From NCBI GenBank assembly GCA_964621185.1, contig CAZULM010000004.1:62001-126000 (forward strand): a stretch of 64,000 nt of DNA, given 5' to 3'. Every line of letters begins with the position of its first letter. Position 1 is the stretch's first letter. Of this stretch, positions 43,133-49,905 are shown piece by piece. Origin of the DNA: M3007 sp964621185. Lineage in GTDB: Bacteria > Bacteroidota > Bacteroidia > Chitinophagales > Saprospiraceae. Under the pieces are notes generated by a model. It was not told the DNA's origin. It saw only the letters and a list, made by a program, of their open reading frames with translations, and made no database searches. The translations under genes and the position numbers were made by a program.

Positions 43133-43858
43133 TTAACTTGTTATCCTTGTCAACCGATACGTGATGCCCAGCCTTACCTGTGTATTCAAATTGATCATTT
43201 CTGTTGAAAAAAGCGTGTTGCGCTGCTGTGCAGGGGTGAACACCGGGTTTTCGATTCTGGAGTGTTCAAGACCCATACTCCCCAAAACGATCGGGGCGCT
43301 CAAGTCCAAATTACAGCGGTTGCCTAATTTTAACATCAGCCGCGGAACAATGCCCGGGGAAAGCGATACAACCCGCCGTTCCACAGGGTAATTAGCCGAT
43401 GTTGAAGGTTTGAAGGATGCCCATTGGCCACTGGCCCGAAGGAATAACCCAAGGTATGGCCTTACCTTCCAATCGTTTGCCGGGCATTGCAGCCAGTTGT
43501 AATCCATTTGGAGCTGGGCAAAGTTGTTGCGCTCTTTGCCTATTTCTTGAAGTGGAAATACTGGTATAGAGTCAAGTTTTTTGAAGTCAAAAACTTGATG
43601 ATACCCTTGAAAAGCATTGGTCCTTACCGATACCTCCCAAAAATTCCCGTTGGCCCTTTCCCGGGCAAAAGCAAAGGCCATGATTGGCTGGGAGGCATAG
43701 TCGTCCTGAAAATACACATTTTTGTTGTCGGTTTCTGGCACCATCAATACCGGCCGTTTTGCAAGTTCGAATCCAAGGTGCAATTTTAAATGGTTTTGTT
43801 GGGCGATTGCCGCGGTGAAAGTGCAGCAGCAGGCGAGCATTGCGATAGTTTTTGTCAT
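43133..43858 (-). CDS. secreted or outer-membrane beta-barrel-like protein
   Basis: A 241-residue protein with a signal peptide (TIAMLACCCTFTAAIAQ). The mature part has amphipathic strands with aromatic ends (HLKLHLGFELAKRPVLMV, RPYLGLFLRASGQWASF, SPGIVPRLMLKLGNRCNLDL, VRLGITYRLTRI), as in small outer-membrane barrels of Bacteroidota. No named family is recognised. It has a terminator, and its upstream region contains a complete MITE. Confidence 0.7.
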   Translation of the reverse strand: MTKTIAMLACCCTFTAAIAQQNHLKLHLGFELAKRPVLMVPETDNKNVYFQDDYASQPIMAFAFARERANGNFWEVSVRTNAFQGYHQVFDFKKLDSIPVFPLQEIGKERNNFAQLQMDYNWLQCPANDWKVRPYLGLFLRASGQWASFKPSTSANYPVERRVVSLSPGIVPRLMLKLGNRCNLDLSAPIVLGSMGLEHSRIENPVFTPAQQRNTLFSTEMINLNTQVRLGITYRLTRITS

Positions 43859-43943
43859 GTCAATTAAGTTAGGTTTGGTTTCAAGACTGATTTCAGGTTT
43901 GAAAGGTTGTCTGTCGCGGTCAAATTCATTCCGAAAATAATTT

Positions 43944-44160
43944 TAATGACTATCCGCATATTGTACCCCAACGGTTTCAAGGTAAAATAGTTGACCTTGT
44001 TTATCGAAAGGCGTTCCCGTGTACCTACTCGTCGGACGGCGAAAAGCCGTCCGACGAGGCCTCACGTGGTCTGACGGCTTTTCGCCGTCCGACCACTACG
44101 TTAACACTCAATTTCATTCATTCGCATTGCTCTTGGGGTACAATATGCGGATAGTCATTA
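43944..44160. mobile_element. 217-bp MITE with 28-bp terminal inverted repeats
   Basis: The ends (43944-43971 and 44133-44160) are perfect inverse complements: TAATGACTATCCGCATATTG then TACCCCAA. The interior holds two strong stems from GTCGGACGGCGAAAAGCCGTC-type words. There is no transposase gene. A truncated copy lies at 21857-22000. The outermost TTAA-like bases may be the target. Confidence 0.85.
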
Positions 44161-44184
44161 TAATATTTTTAGAAAAAAATTTGC

Positions 44185-44226
44185 GCAATCAATTGGTTGC
44201 GCGTACATTTGCAATCAATTAGTTGC
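44185..44226. promoter_or_regulatory. tandem palindromic operator of the ArsR-family gene
   Basis: GCAATCAATTGGTTGC (44185-44200) and GCAATCAATTAGTTGC (44211-44226) are nearly identical interrupted palindromes 26 bp apart, ending 19 bases before the ATG. ArsR repressors bind such sites over their own promoter. Confidence 0.65.
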
Positions 44227-44245
44227 ACATAAAACAGCAGGACAA

Positions 44246-44572
44246 ATGAGAAGAGACGTTTTCCAAGCCATTGCCGACCCCACCAGAAGGGCCATCATTG
44301 CCCTGATTGCCATGAATGCCATGACGCCGAACGCCATCGCCGAGCATTTCGACACAAGCAGGCAAGCGGTGTCCAAGCACCTGCGCATCCTGTCGGAATG
44401 CGAGCTGGTGCATCAAGTACAATCGGGCAGGGAAATATACTATCAATTAGACGCAGGAAAAATGAAACAAATTGACCAATGGCTCGAACAGTTCCGAAAG
44501 ATTTGGGAGGGCCGATTCAATGAACTCGACAAAGTTTTATCTAACATCCAACGCAAAAAAAATGAACAGTAA
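44246..44572 (+). CDS. ArsR-family transcriptional repressor
   Basis: A 108-residue winged-helix regulator. The N-terminal IADPTRRAIIALIA and the recognition helix region DTSRQAVSKHLRILSECELV are typical of the SdpR/ArsR group that accompanies AHSA1 (SRPBCC) genes. No metal-binding Cys pair is seen, so the signal is probably not a metal. The following gene overlaps by 11 bases, and the tandem palindrome in the leader suggests self-repression of the operon. Confidence 0.92.
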   Translation: MRRDVFQAIADPTRRAIIALIAMNAMTPNAIAEHFDTSRQAVSKHLRILSECELVHQVQSGREIYYQLDAGKMKQIDQWLEQFRKIWEGRFNELDKVLSNIQRKKNEQ

Positions 44573-45527
44573 GCTCCTTTTAGATTTTTCCGTAAACAAG
44601 GAAACAAACACCATTACCGTCAAGCGAGAGTTCGCCGCCAGCCTCGACCTGGTATGGGCCGCCTGGACTACCCCCGAGCTGCTCGACCTGTGGTGGGCGC
44701 CCAAACCCTATTACACCCAAACCAAGTCGATGGACTTCCGGGAAGGCGGCGCCTGGTTGTATGCAATGAAGGGGCCAGACGGCAACGCGCATTGGTGCAA
44801 GCTCGACTACAAAAAAATTGAACCCCAAAAAAGCTATTCCGGGTTGGATGCTTTTTGTGATGAAGAAGGCAATGTCAACCAGGAATTCCCACGATCCCTC
44901 TGGAACAGCACTTTCCATGAAAAGGATGGCACAACTACAGTGGATATCCAGATTCAGTATGAGGCGCTTGAAGACCTGGAAAAGATCATCCAGCTCGGTT
45001 TCAAAGAAGGCTTCAGTGCCGCTTTGGGCAACCTCGACCAGTACATTCAGGCCCAGTTCAGGCTGCGGGCTGAAATGCGCGGTGGGAACAATGCCAGGGT
45101 TTGCACGTATTTGAACTTTCCCGGCAATACCGAAGAAGCTTTTATGTTCTATAAATCGGTGTTCAAAAACGAGTTTGTGGGGCCTGGCATCCAGCGTTTT
45201 GGCGACCTCCCAGCAGAAGCCGACCACCCTCCAGTAAACGATGCCGTAAAAAACATGATCCTGCACATTGAGCTCCCCATCACGGGCGGCCATATACTCA
45301 TGGGCACCGATGCGCCTAAGGAAATGGGCTTCACCGTGACAAAAGGCAACAACATGCACATCTCGATTGAGCCTGAAACAAGGGCAGAAACTTTGCGGGT
45401 TTTTGAGGCGCTGTCGGCAGGCGGAAACATCACGATGCCCTTGCAAGACATGTTCTGGGGCGCGTATTTCGGAAGTTTTACTGACAAGTACGGCATCAAC
45501 TGGATGCTGAACTGCCTTGCAAAGTAG
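44562..45527 (+). CDS. AHSA1 (SRPBCC) domain fused to a PhnB-like glyoxalase domain
   Basis: A 321-residue fusion. Residues about 12-155 are an AHSA1-type SRPBCC domain (REFAASLDLVWAAWTTPELL, then FREGGAWLYAMKGPDG). Residues about 180-320 are a PhnB/VOC glyoxalase-like domain (YLNFPGNTEEAFMFYKSVFK, GGHILMGTDAPKEMG, FWGAYFGSFTDKYGINWMLN). These families are often separate neighbours under ArsR control; here they are one chain. A small hydrophobic ligand is likely, but its nature is unknown. The overlap with the ArsR gene gives the start. Confidence 0.88.
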   Translation: MNSKLLLDFSVNKETNTITVKREFAASLDLVWAAWTTPELLDLWWAPKPYYTQTKSMDFREGGAWLYAMKGPDGNAHWCKLDYKKIEPQKSYSGLDAFCDEEGNVNQEFPRSLWNSTFHEKDGTTTVDIQIQYEALEDLEKIIQLGFKEGFSAALGNLDQYIQAQFRLRAEMRGGNNARVCTYLNFPGNTEEAFMFYKSVFKNEFVGPGIQRFGDLPAEADHPPVNDAVKNMILHIELPITGGHILMGTDAPKEMGFTVTKGNNMHISIEPETRAETLRVFEALSAGGNITMPLQDMFWGAYFGSFTDKYGINWMLNCLAK

Positions 45528-45646
45528 AGGAAAACCCAGGAGCCACACGCGCCGCCAAATGTCAAAATGACAGCACAATAGGCCGAAATATGTCATTTTT
45601 ACCAAATTAATGACAACTTTTCCTGAAACAAGCGTCGAATTTGCAG

Positions 45647-45661
45647 TGGCACAGAAATTGA
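45647..45661 (+). promoter_or_regulatory. sigma-54-like -24/-12 promoter before hsp20
   Basis: TGGCAC, five bases, TTGA closely matches the TGGCAC-N5-TTGC consensus and lies about 64 bases before the hsp20 ATG. One base of the -12 part departs from consensus. A palindrome TGTCAAAATGACA lies further upstream at 45559-45571. Confidence 0.35.
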
Positions 45662-45713
45662 TTTCCAGCTTTTGACATCAATTTTCAACCACTTAAAATT
45701 TTAACCATTAAAA

Positions 45714-45720
45714 AGGAGGT
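45714..45720 (+). promoter_or_regulatory. strong Shine-Dalgarno sequence of hsp20
   Basis: AGGAGGT four bases before the ATG. This is an exception here, since most genes in the window lack one, and fits a highly translated stress gene. Confidence 0.75.
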
Positions 45721-45724
45721 CATA

Positions 45725-46177
45725 ATGACACTTGTAAAAAGAAATGGAGGTTTGATCAGTCCATTGCCTGTGCTTTTTGACGATTTTTTCAGTCGAGACT
45801 TGTTCAATTGGGGGAACAGCAATTTCTCTTACACCAACACGACAATCCCTGCTGTAAACATTAAAGAAACAGCAGAGCATTACGAAGTGGAAATGGCCGC
45901 CCCTGGTATGACGAAGGCAGATTTCAAAGTGGAGCTCGACGGCAACACCCTGACGATCAGCTCCGAGAAAAGCAACCAGGCAACAAATCGGGAAGACGAG
46001 CGCTATACCCTCAGGGAGTTCAGCTACCAGTCGTTCCAGCGCACCTTCACCTTGCAAAAAGACGTTGTGGATATCGACAAAATTGAGGCCCGCTACGTGA
46101 ACGGTATGCTGCAGCTGGTTATCCCGAAAAAAGAAGAAGCAAAACAAAAGCCGCCACGGCTTATCAAAATTGCTTAA
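45725..46177 (+). CDS. Hsp20 small heat-shock protein
   Basis: A 150-residue alpha-crystallin protein that holds unfolding proteins. After a short N-terminal arm (SPLPVLFDDFFSRDLFNW) comes the core domain, with IPAVNIKETAEHYEVEMAAP, GMTKADFKVELDGNTLTIS and the family end motif ARYVNGMLQLVIPK, in which the A-x-x-x-x-G-x-L signature is kept. The C-terminal tail has RLIKIA (I-x-I-like). It has its own promoter, a strong ribosome site and a terminator, so it is a single-gene unit. Confidence 0.95.
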   Translation: MTLVKRNGGLISPLPVLFDDFFSRDLFNWGNSNFSYTNTTIPAVNIKETAEHYEVEMAAPGMTKADFKVELDGNTLTISSEKSNQATNREDERYTLREFSYQSFQRTFTLQKDVVDIDKIEARYVNGMLQLVIPKKEEAKQKPPRLIKIA

Positions 46178-46200
46178 TGATTTTGGCCGATCAAAATACG

Positions 46201-46236
46201 CCGCCACGCAATGCCCTTGCGTGGCGGCTTTTTTTT
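46201..46236 (+). terminator. Rho-independent terminator of hsp20
   Basis: The 10-bp stem CCGCCACGCA/TGCGTGGCGG around a 7-base loop is followed by CTTTTTTTT. Confidence 0.9.
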
Positions 46237-46294
46237 GGCATGGTTTTAGGACATATACAAATCAGTGTGTAAGTATTGTTCTAGAATTGAAAAT

Positions 46295-46330
46295 TAAAAA
46301 AAGCGCGGGAAAAGTCCCGCGCTTTTTTTG
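46295..46330. terminator. second, bidirectional terminator
   Basis: AGCGCGGGA, AAAG, TCCCGCGCT with A-run on the left and T-run on the right can end transcripts from either side, including from the minus-strand lipoprotein gene. Confidence 0.8.
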
Positions 46331-46338
46331 TGATTGGT

Positions 46339-46503
46339 GATTGGATGACTGGTGATTGGTGCACAGCCTTGTTGCTCCGAATTTGCATTGCGTTTCAGCG
46401 CCATTGGCCAAATACCAGCGTACTGATTTCCTGGCTTTAGTGCTGAAAAACAAATCCCAGATTTGGAATGAGATGTTGTGCACCAATCACCTGTCATCCA
46501 ATC
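46339..46503. repeat. 165-bp inverted-repeat segment
   Basis: 26-bp arms (46339-46364 and 46478-46503) are inverse complements with one mismatch and are built from TGATTGG-like heptamers. The centre is unique sequence. It lies between the terminators and the lipoprotein gene end. Confidence 0.65.
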
Positions 46504-46527
46504 ACCAGTCCAACTAATCACCAGTCA

Positions 46528-47202
46528 CTACTCACAATCTTCCTTCAACTGCCGCAACTCCTCCCGGCTGTTCACCGTGACCAGGCTGCCGTCGTCGGTC
46601 ATCTTCACTGTGATGGGGAACACGATTTTGGGGCGATCCTGCGAACCCGGGTTGTTCTGCCGCCAGGTCCTGATCAATTGGTGCAAGGCCATGCGGTCGG
46701 CTGCCTCGGCGGTAGTGCCGTCGGGGAACTCGATGGTAATGGGGAACACAAGCGTGAAACAAGAAAGCCCGTGGTTGCCGTGGCCTTGTGGGCCGTGGTT
46801 GTCAAAAGTGCCTGCACAATCGGCGCGCAGGCGCAGCAATCCTTCCTGGTCTTCCACCGTGATCAGCTCTCCATCCTGCGACACCACCGAGATGGGGAAC
46901 ACGAACTGGAACAGGTGGCGGTGCGGCCGCGGGCGGTCGTGGCTGCTGAAATAGCGGCGAACGGCATTCTTCAGCTCGTCGTAAGAATCAATTTCTACAA
47001 CCGTTCCGTCGGGCAGCGTGATGCTAACGGGGAAAACAAGCTCATAACAGCCAAACCGACCCATCCCGCCACGCTCCTGCAGGGAGTACAGGGCTTCGTC
47101 AACAGCCTCGTCCACCGCAGCAGCATTGTCTTTGTTGCAAGCCACGAAGATGGCAATCATCGCGATGAGGGGCAAAAGGAAAAATTTCATTGTCTTTTTC
47201 AT
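46528..47202 (-). CDS. lipoprotein with four VFPI repeats
   Basis: A 224-residue protein. The lipobox is IAIFVAC at about 16-22. The mature chain has four repeats of about 45 residues, each starting with a VFP(I/V) strand and PDG or DDG turn: CYELVFPVSITLPDGTVVEI, LFQFVFPISVVSQDGELITV, CFTLVFPITIEFPDGTTAEA and KIVFPITVKMTDDGSLVTV, then a helix with acidic and Leu residues. Two Cys close repeats. The function is unknown. The start is at MKKTMKFF; the gene is divergent from the sigma-factor gene with a 436-bp repeat-rich gap between. Confidence 0.8.
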   Translation of the reverse strand: MKKTMKFFLLPLIAMIAIFVACNKDNAAAVDEAVDEALYSLQERGGMGRFGCYELVFPVSITLPDGTVVEIDSYDELKNAVRRYFSSHDRPRPHRHLFQFVFPISVVSQDGELITVEDQEGLLRLRADCAGTFDNHGPQGHGNHGLSCFTLVFPITIEFPDGTTAEAADRMALHQLIRTWRQNNPGSQDRPKIVFPITVKMTDDGSLVTVNSREELRQLKEDCE

Positions 47203-47638
47203 GTCTGATAATTTTGTGTGTGTGAATTGTCGTGATTTAGTAATTGAACGTGGTCGTTTTCCGGAAAAACCATTTCGTTTGAAAGCATTCTTGCAGGGTA
47301 AGGTCGCGTTTTGGGGCAGGGGTTGCATTTTGGGCAATATTTTTTTGGGTGAAATATATAGTCAACGCAAAGTGGTTGTGAAAATCTCGATCGCATAATC
47401 ATTTGAAAATCAGATGTTTTTAATCACTCAAATCATACAAATCACTTTAATCACAGTATACCCAACGGAAAATGGTTTGCGAACACTTCATGAGGTAAAT
47501 CCTTAATAATCAGCATGATACATCCATAAAGTCGCGCAAATCACTTTAATCCTGGTATAAATTTGCTGCAAAATGCAACCCCTGCCCGCTTATACCTACC
47601 TACCCATACAAACGCAGTATTCTCCGTACCTTCAATCC
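47203..47638. repeat. repeat-filled gap with 103-bp element, copy D
   Basis: The complete TATACC-family copy D lies on the minus strand at 47457-47559. Next to it, 47404-47460 reads (minus strand) TATACTGTGATTAAAGTG with GATT every 9 bases, and 47356-47385 matches the end of the second subfamily. Three family members thus sit side by side. A TACCTTCA word at about 47627 may be the -7 element of the sigma-factor gene. No gene is seen. Confidence 0.75.
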
Positions 47639-48169
47639 ATGACTGAACCCAACCTGCAAGCTTGTATCCGTGGCGACCGAAAGGCACAAAAAGCGTTTTT
47701 TGAGCATTTCAAAGGCAAGATGTTTGCCCTTTGCTTGCGCTATGCCAACAGCAGGGAGGATGCCGAGGATGTGCTGCAAGAGGGCTTTGTCAAGGTATTC
47801 CGCGACCTGCACCAGTATTCCGGCGCCGGGAATTTTGAAGGCTGGATGCGCAAAATATTCGTGAACACCGCTTTGCAACATTTACAGAAACAAAAAAAAG
47901 GCCCGCTTATGGTGGAATTGAACGACCACGACCTTGCTATCGAGCCCGAACCGTACCAAGCTGAAGAAGTCCCGGCAAAAAACATGATCAGAATACTCCA
48001 AAAACTGCCACCCGGATTTCGAACGGTGTTCAACCTGCATGTTTTGGAAGGCTATTCGCACCCCGAGATCGCGGAGATACTCAACATTTCTGTCGGCACC
48101 TCCAAATCACAGCTCCTGCGGGCGAAAGCGCATTTCCGCGCCCTGCTCGAAGGAAGCCTAACTGCCTGA
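47639..48169 (+). CDS. ECF-type RNA polymerase sigma factor
   Basis: A 176-residue sigma factor. Region 2 contains FALCLRYANSREDAEDVLQE and FVKVFRDLHQYSGAGNFEGW, and region 4 contains LPPGFRTVFNLHVLEGYSHP followed by EIAEILNISVGTSKSQLLRA. The start MTEPNLQACIRG is chosen because homology begins there; an upstream ATG is possible. The next gene starts 5 bases after the stop and encodes a membrane protein with an anti-sigma-like N-terminus, so the pair probably respond to a signal in the envelope. Confidence 0.93.
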   Translation: MTEPNLQACIRGDRKAQKAFFEHFKGKMFALCLRYANSREDAEDVLQEGFVKVFRDLHQYSGAGNFEGWMRKIFVNTALQHLQKQKKGPLMVELNDHDLAIEPEPYQAEEVPAKNMIRILQKLPPGFRTVFNLHVLEGYSHPEIAEILNISVGTSKSQLLRAKAHFRALLEGSLTA

Positions 48170-48174
48170 TCGCT

Positions 48175-49797
48175 ATGGAAAAAAACATACACGACGACCG
48201 TCTCGACGACTACGTAAAAGGTTCGTTCGACGACTATGCAGAGAACCCGGCCCCCGATATGTGGGAACGGATCGAAAGGCAGTTGCCGGAAGGGGAGCGC
48301 AAGCCCGCCTGGTATGCCTGGCGCCGTTTTGGCTGGCCAACTGCTGCCGCATTGGCAATCTTGATGCTGATCACCCGCCTGGTTTGCGTGGAGTCTTATT
48401 ATGAAGAAAAGCTGCAAAAAATTTCAGCGCAAGAGGAGCAAGCCGCGCAAAACACGGTAAAAGATGCAGCGCCATATGACCGCGCCACCCCAAGTAAAAC
48501 CGATGAAAAATTGGAAGACGAGCCTAAAGCCCAATCACCCGCCAATCATTTGGCGCCGAGCCGGAACACAGCTGCAAACTCCCACACAACTGCCCGGAAA
48601 AAACAGCAGACAATAGTTCAAGCGCCCAATACTTTCGCCCGGGGCGCCGGCAAAACCGGCAATAAAGACAACCTTGCCGGGCCATCCAATACGTTACCCG
48701 AATCTTTGAACACAGGCCTAAACCAGAGATCGCCTACTGCCCAAACCACGGGCACAAACAATGTCACAAGCACGCAAAAGTCGGAAAACCAAGATGAAAG
48801 TGCTCCAGCGCAGCAGCGCGGCGCCACAGGAGCTCAATCTTTTACCCTCTCAAAACAGCCTGATTTCCAAACACTTGCCCAAAAAACACCTGCCCTATCG
48901 TCTGCAAGGCTTGAAACGCCAACAGCTTTGGCGCACGCACCGCTCATCGCGCATCATGCATCATTCAACATTGAAACGCCAACCGCCCTTGCAACGCCCA
49001 CTATAAAGCACAAAGAAGCCACCGGCTGGTACATGGGCGTATTCGTCACGCCACATTATACGGTAGAAAAGACGACCCAGACAGTACGCCCAGGCCCGCG
49101 CCGCCTGTTTATCAGCCAACAAGAACGCCCGCAAGTTTCCTCCGACATATCGCTGCGATTCGGCAAAAAAATCAACAGCCGCTTTGCCATTGAGAGCGGC
49201 CTGGGGTACCAGCACCTGAACAGAACCGCTACCCACCTGGCGCGCTTTGAGTACCGGGAAGGGCAAACCATTCAGAACCCCAGCGGGGCCGAGTCGCGCA
49301 GTTTCGACTACGATCTCAACACCTACGGCGGCTCGGCGTCGGTGAGCTTGCGCATGGAAGTTGCGGGAGGCAATGCGCCAGCAGCGCTTGAGCGCGTGGG
49401 CGCCCTTATCACCAGCAAAGAATCGCTGCAAATTTTGCAGGTGCCTGTGTTGGGGGTAGCCCGGCTGGGGCAAGGCAGGGTGAAGGCCGTGTTGAAAGCA
49501 GGGCTGCTCGGCAGTTACCTGCTTAAAAACTCCTTTGAAATAACGGCACACAGGCTTGAAAACACCAAACTGCGCTTCCGCAGCCAGGATGGCTACACGG
49601 TGCAGTTCAGCCGGCCACAGCGTTTTATCTGGGGCTACCAGCTTTCCGCAGGCGCAGAATTCAGGTTGACAAAAAGCCTGAGCCTTTCTGCTGCGCCCAC
49701 GCTTTCGGGCGATTTTCAGCGGAAAGACCCACAGCAAGGGAAGTTGCCAGAGCAGACGGCGGTGGGCATGAATTTGGGGCTTGTTTGGTGGTTTTGA
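48175..49797 (+). CDS. membrane anti-sigma-like protein with C-terminal beta-rich domain
   Basis: A 540-residue protein in three parts. Residues 1-50 are acidic and helical (DDRLDDYVKGSFDDYAEN, MWERIERQLPEG), as in anti-sigma partners. One membrane helix spans about 52-70 (FGWPTAAALAILMLITRLV). A Thr/Pro/Asn-rich linker of roughly 200 residues follows. The last 270 residues are rich in barrel-like strands (GWYMGVFVTPHYTVEKTT, RFAIESGLGYQHLNRTA, VGMNLGLVWWF). This resembles PorT/OmpA-barrel-like domains. Inner-membrane helix and barrel in one chain are hard to reconcile unless the chain spans the periplasm or the C-part is a soluble sandwich. Confidence 0.75.
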   Translation: MEKNIHDDRLDDYVKGSFDDYAENPAPDMWERIERQLPEGERKPAWYAWRRFGWPTAAALAILMLITRLVCVESYYEEKLQKISAQEEQAAQNTVKDAAPYDRATPSKTDEKLEDEPKAQSPANHLAPSRNTAANSHTTARKKQQTIVQAPNTFARGAGKTGNKDNLAGPSNTLPESLNTGLNQRSPTAQTTGTNNVTSTQKSENQDESAPAQQRGATGAQSFTLSKQPDFQTLAQKTPALSSARLETPTALAHAPLIAHHASFNIETPTALATPTIKHKEATGWYMGVFVTPHYTVEKTTQTVRPGPRRLFISQQERPQVSSDISLRFGKKINSRFAIESGLGYQHLNRTATHLARFEYREGQTIQNPSGAESRSFDYDLNTYGGSASVSLRMEVAGGNAPAALERVGALITSKESLQILQVPVLGVARLGQGRVKAVLKAGLLGSYLLKNSFEITAHRLENTKLRFRSQDGYTVQFSRPQRFIWGYQLSAGAEFRLTKSLSLSAAPTLSGDFQRKDPQQGKLPEQTAVGMNLGLVWWF

Positions 49798-49800
49798 GCA

Positions 49801-49905
49801 TTATTCTCCTGCATGCTCCAAAATAAACGCAGGGTCTATGTTGAGCACCTTGTACAGGCGTTTGGCCAAATCCATATTAACCTTTCGTTTCCCTTGCATC
49901 ACTTC
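49801..49905 (-). pseudogene. C-terminal remnant of an XRE/HigA-type antitoxin
   Basis: The minus strand reads EVMQGKRKVNMDLAKRLYKV then LNIDPAFILEHAGE and a stop, the end of a HigA-like helix-turn-helix antitoxin. The first helices and the toxin are missing, and the remnant runs directly into the aconitase 3' end, whose last codons it overlaps. It shows that a toxin-antitoxin locus once lay here. Confidence 0.7.
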
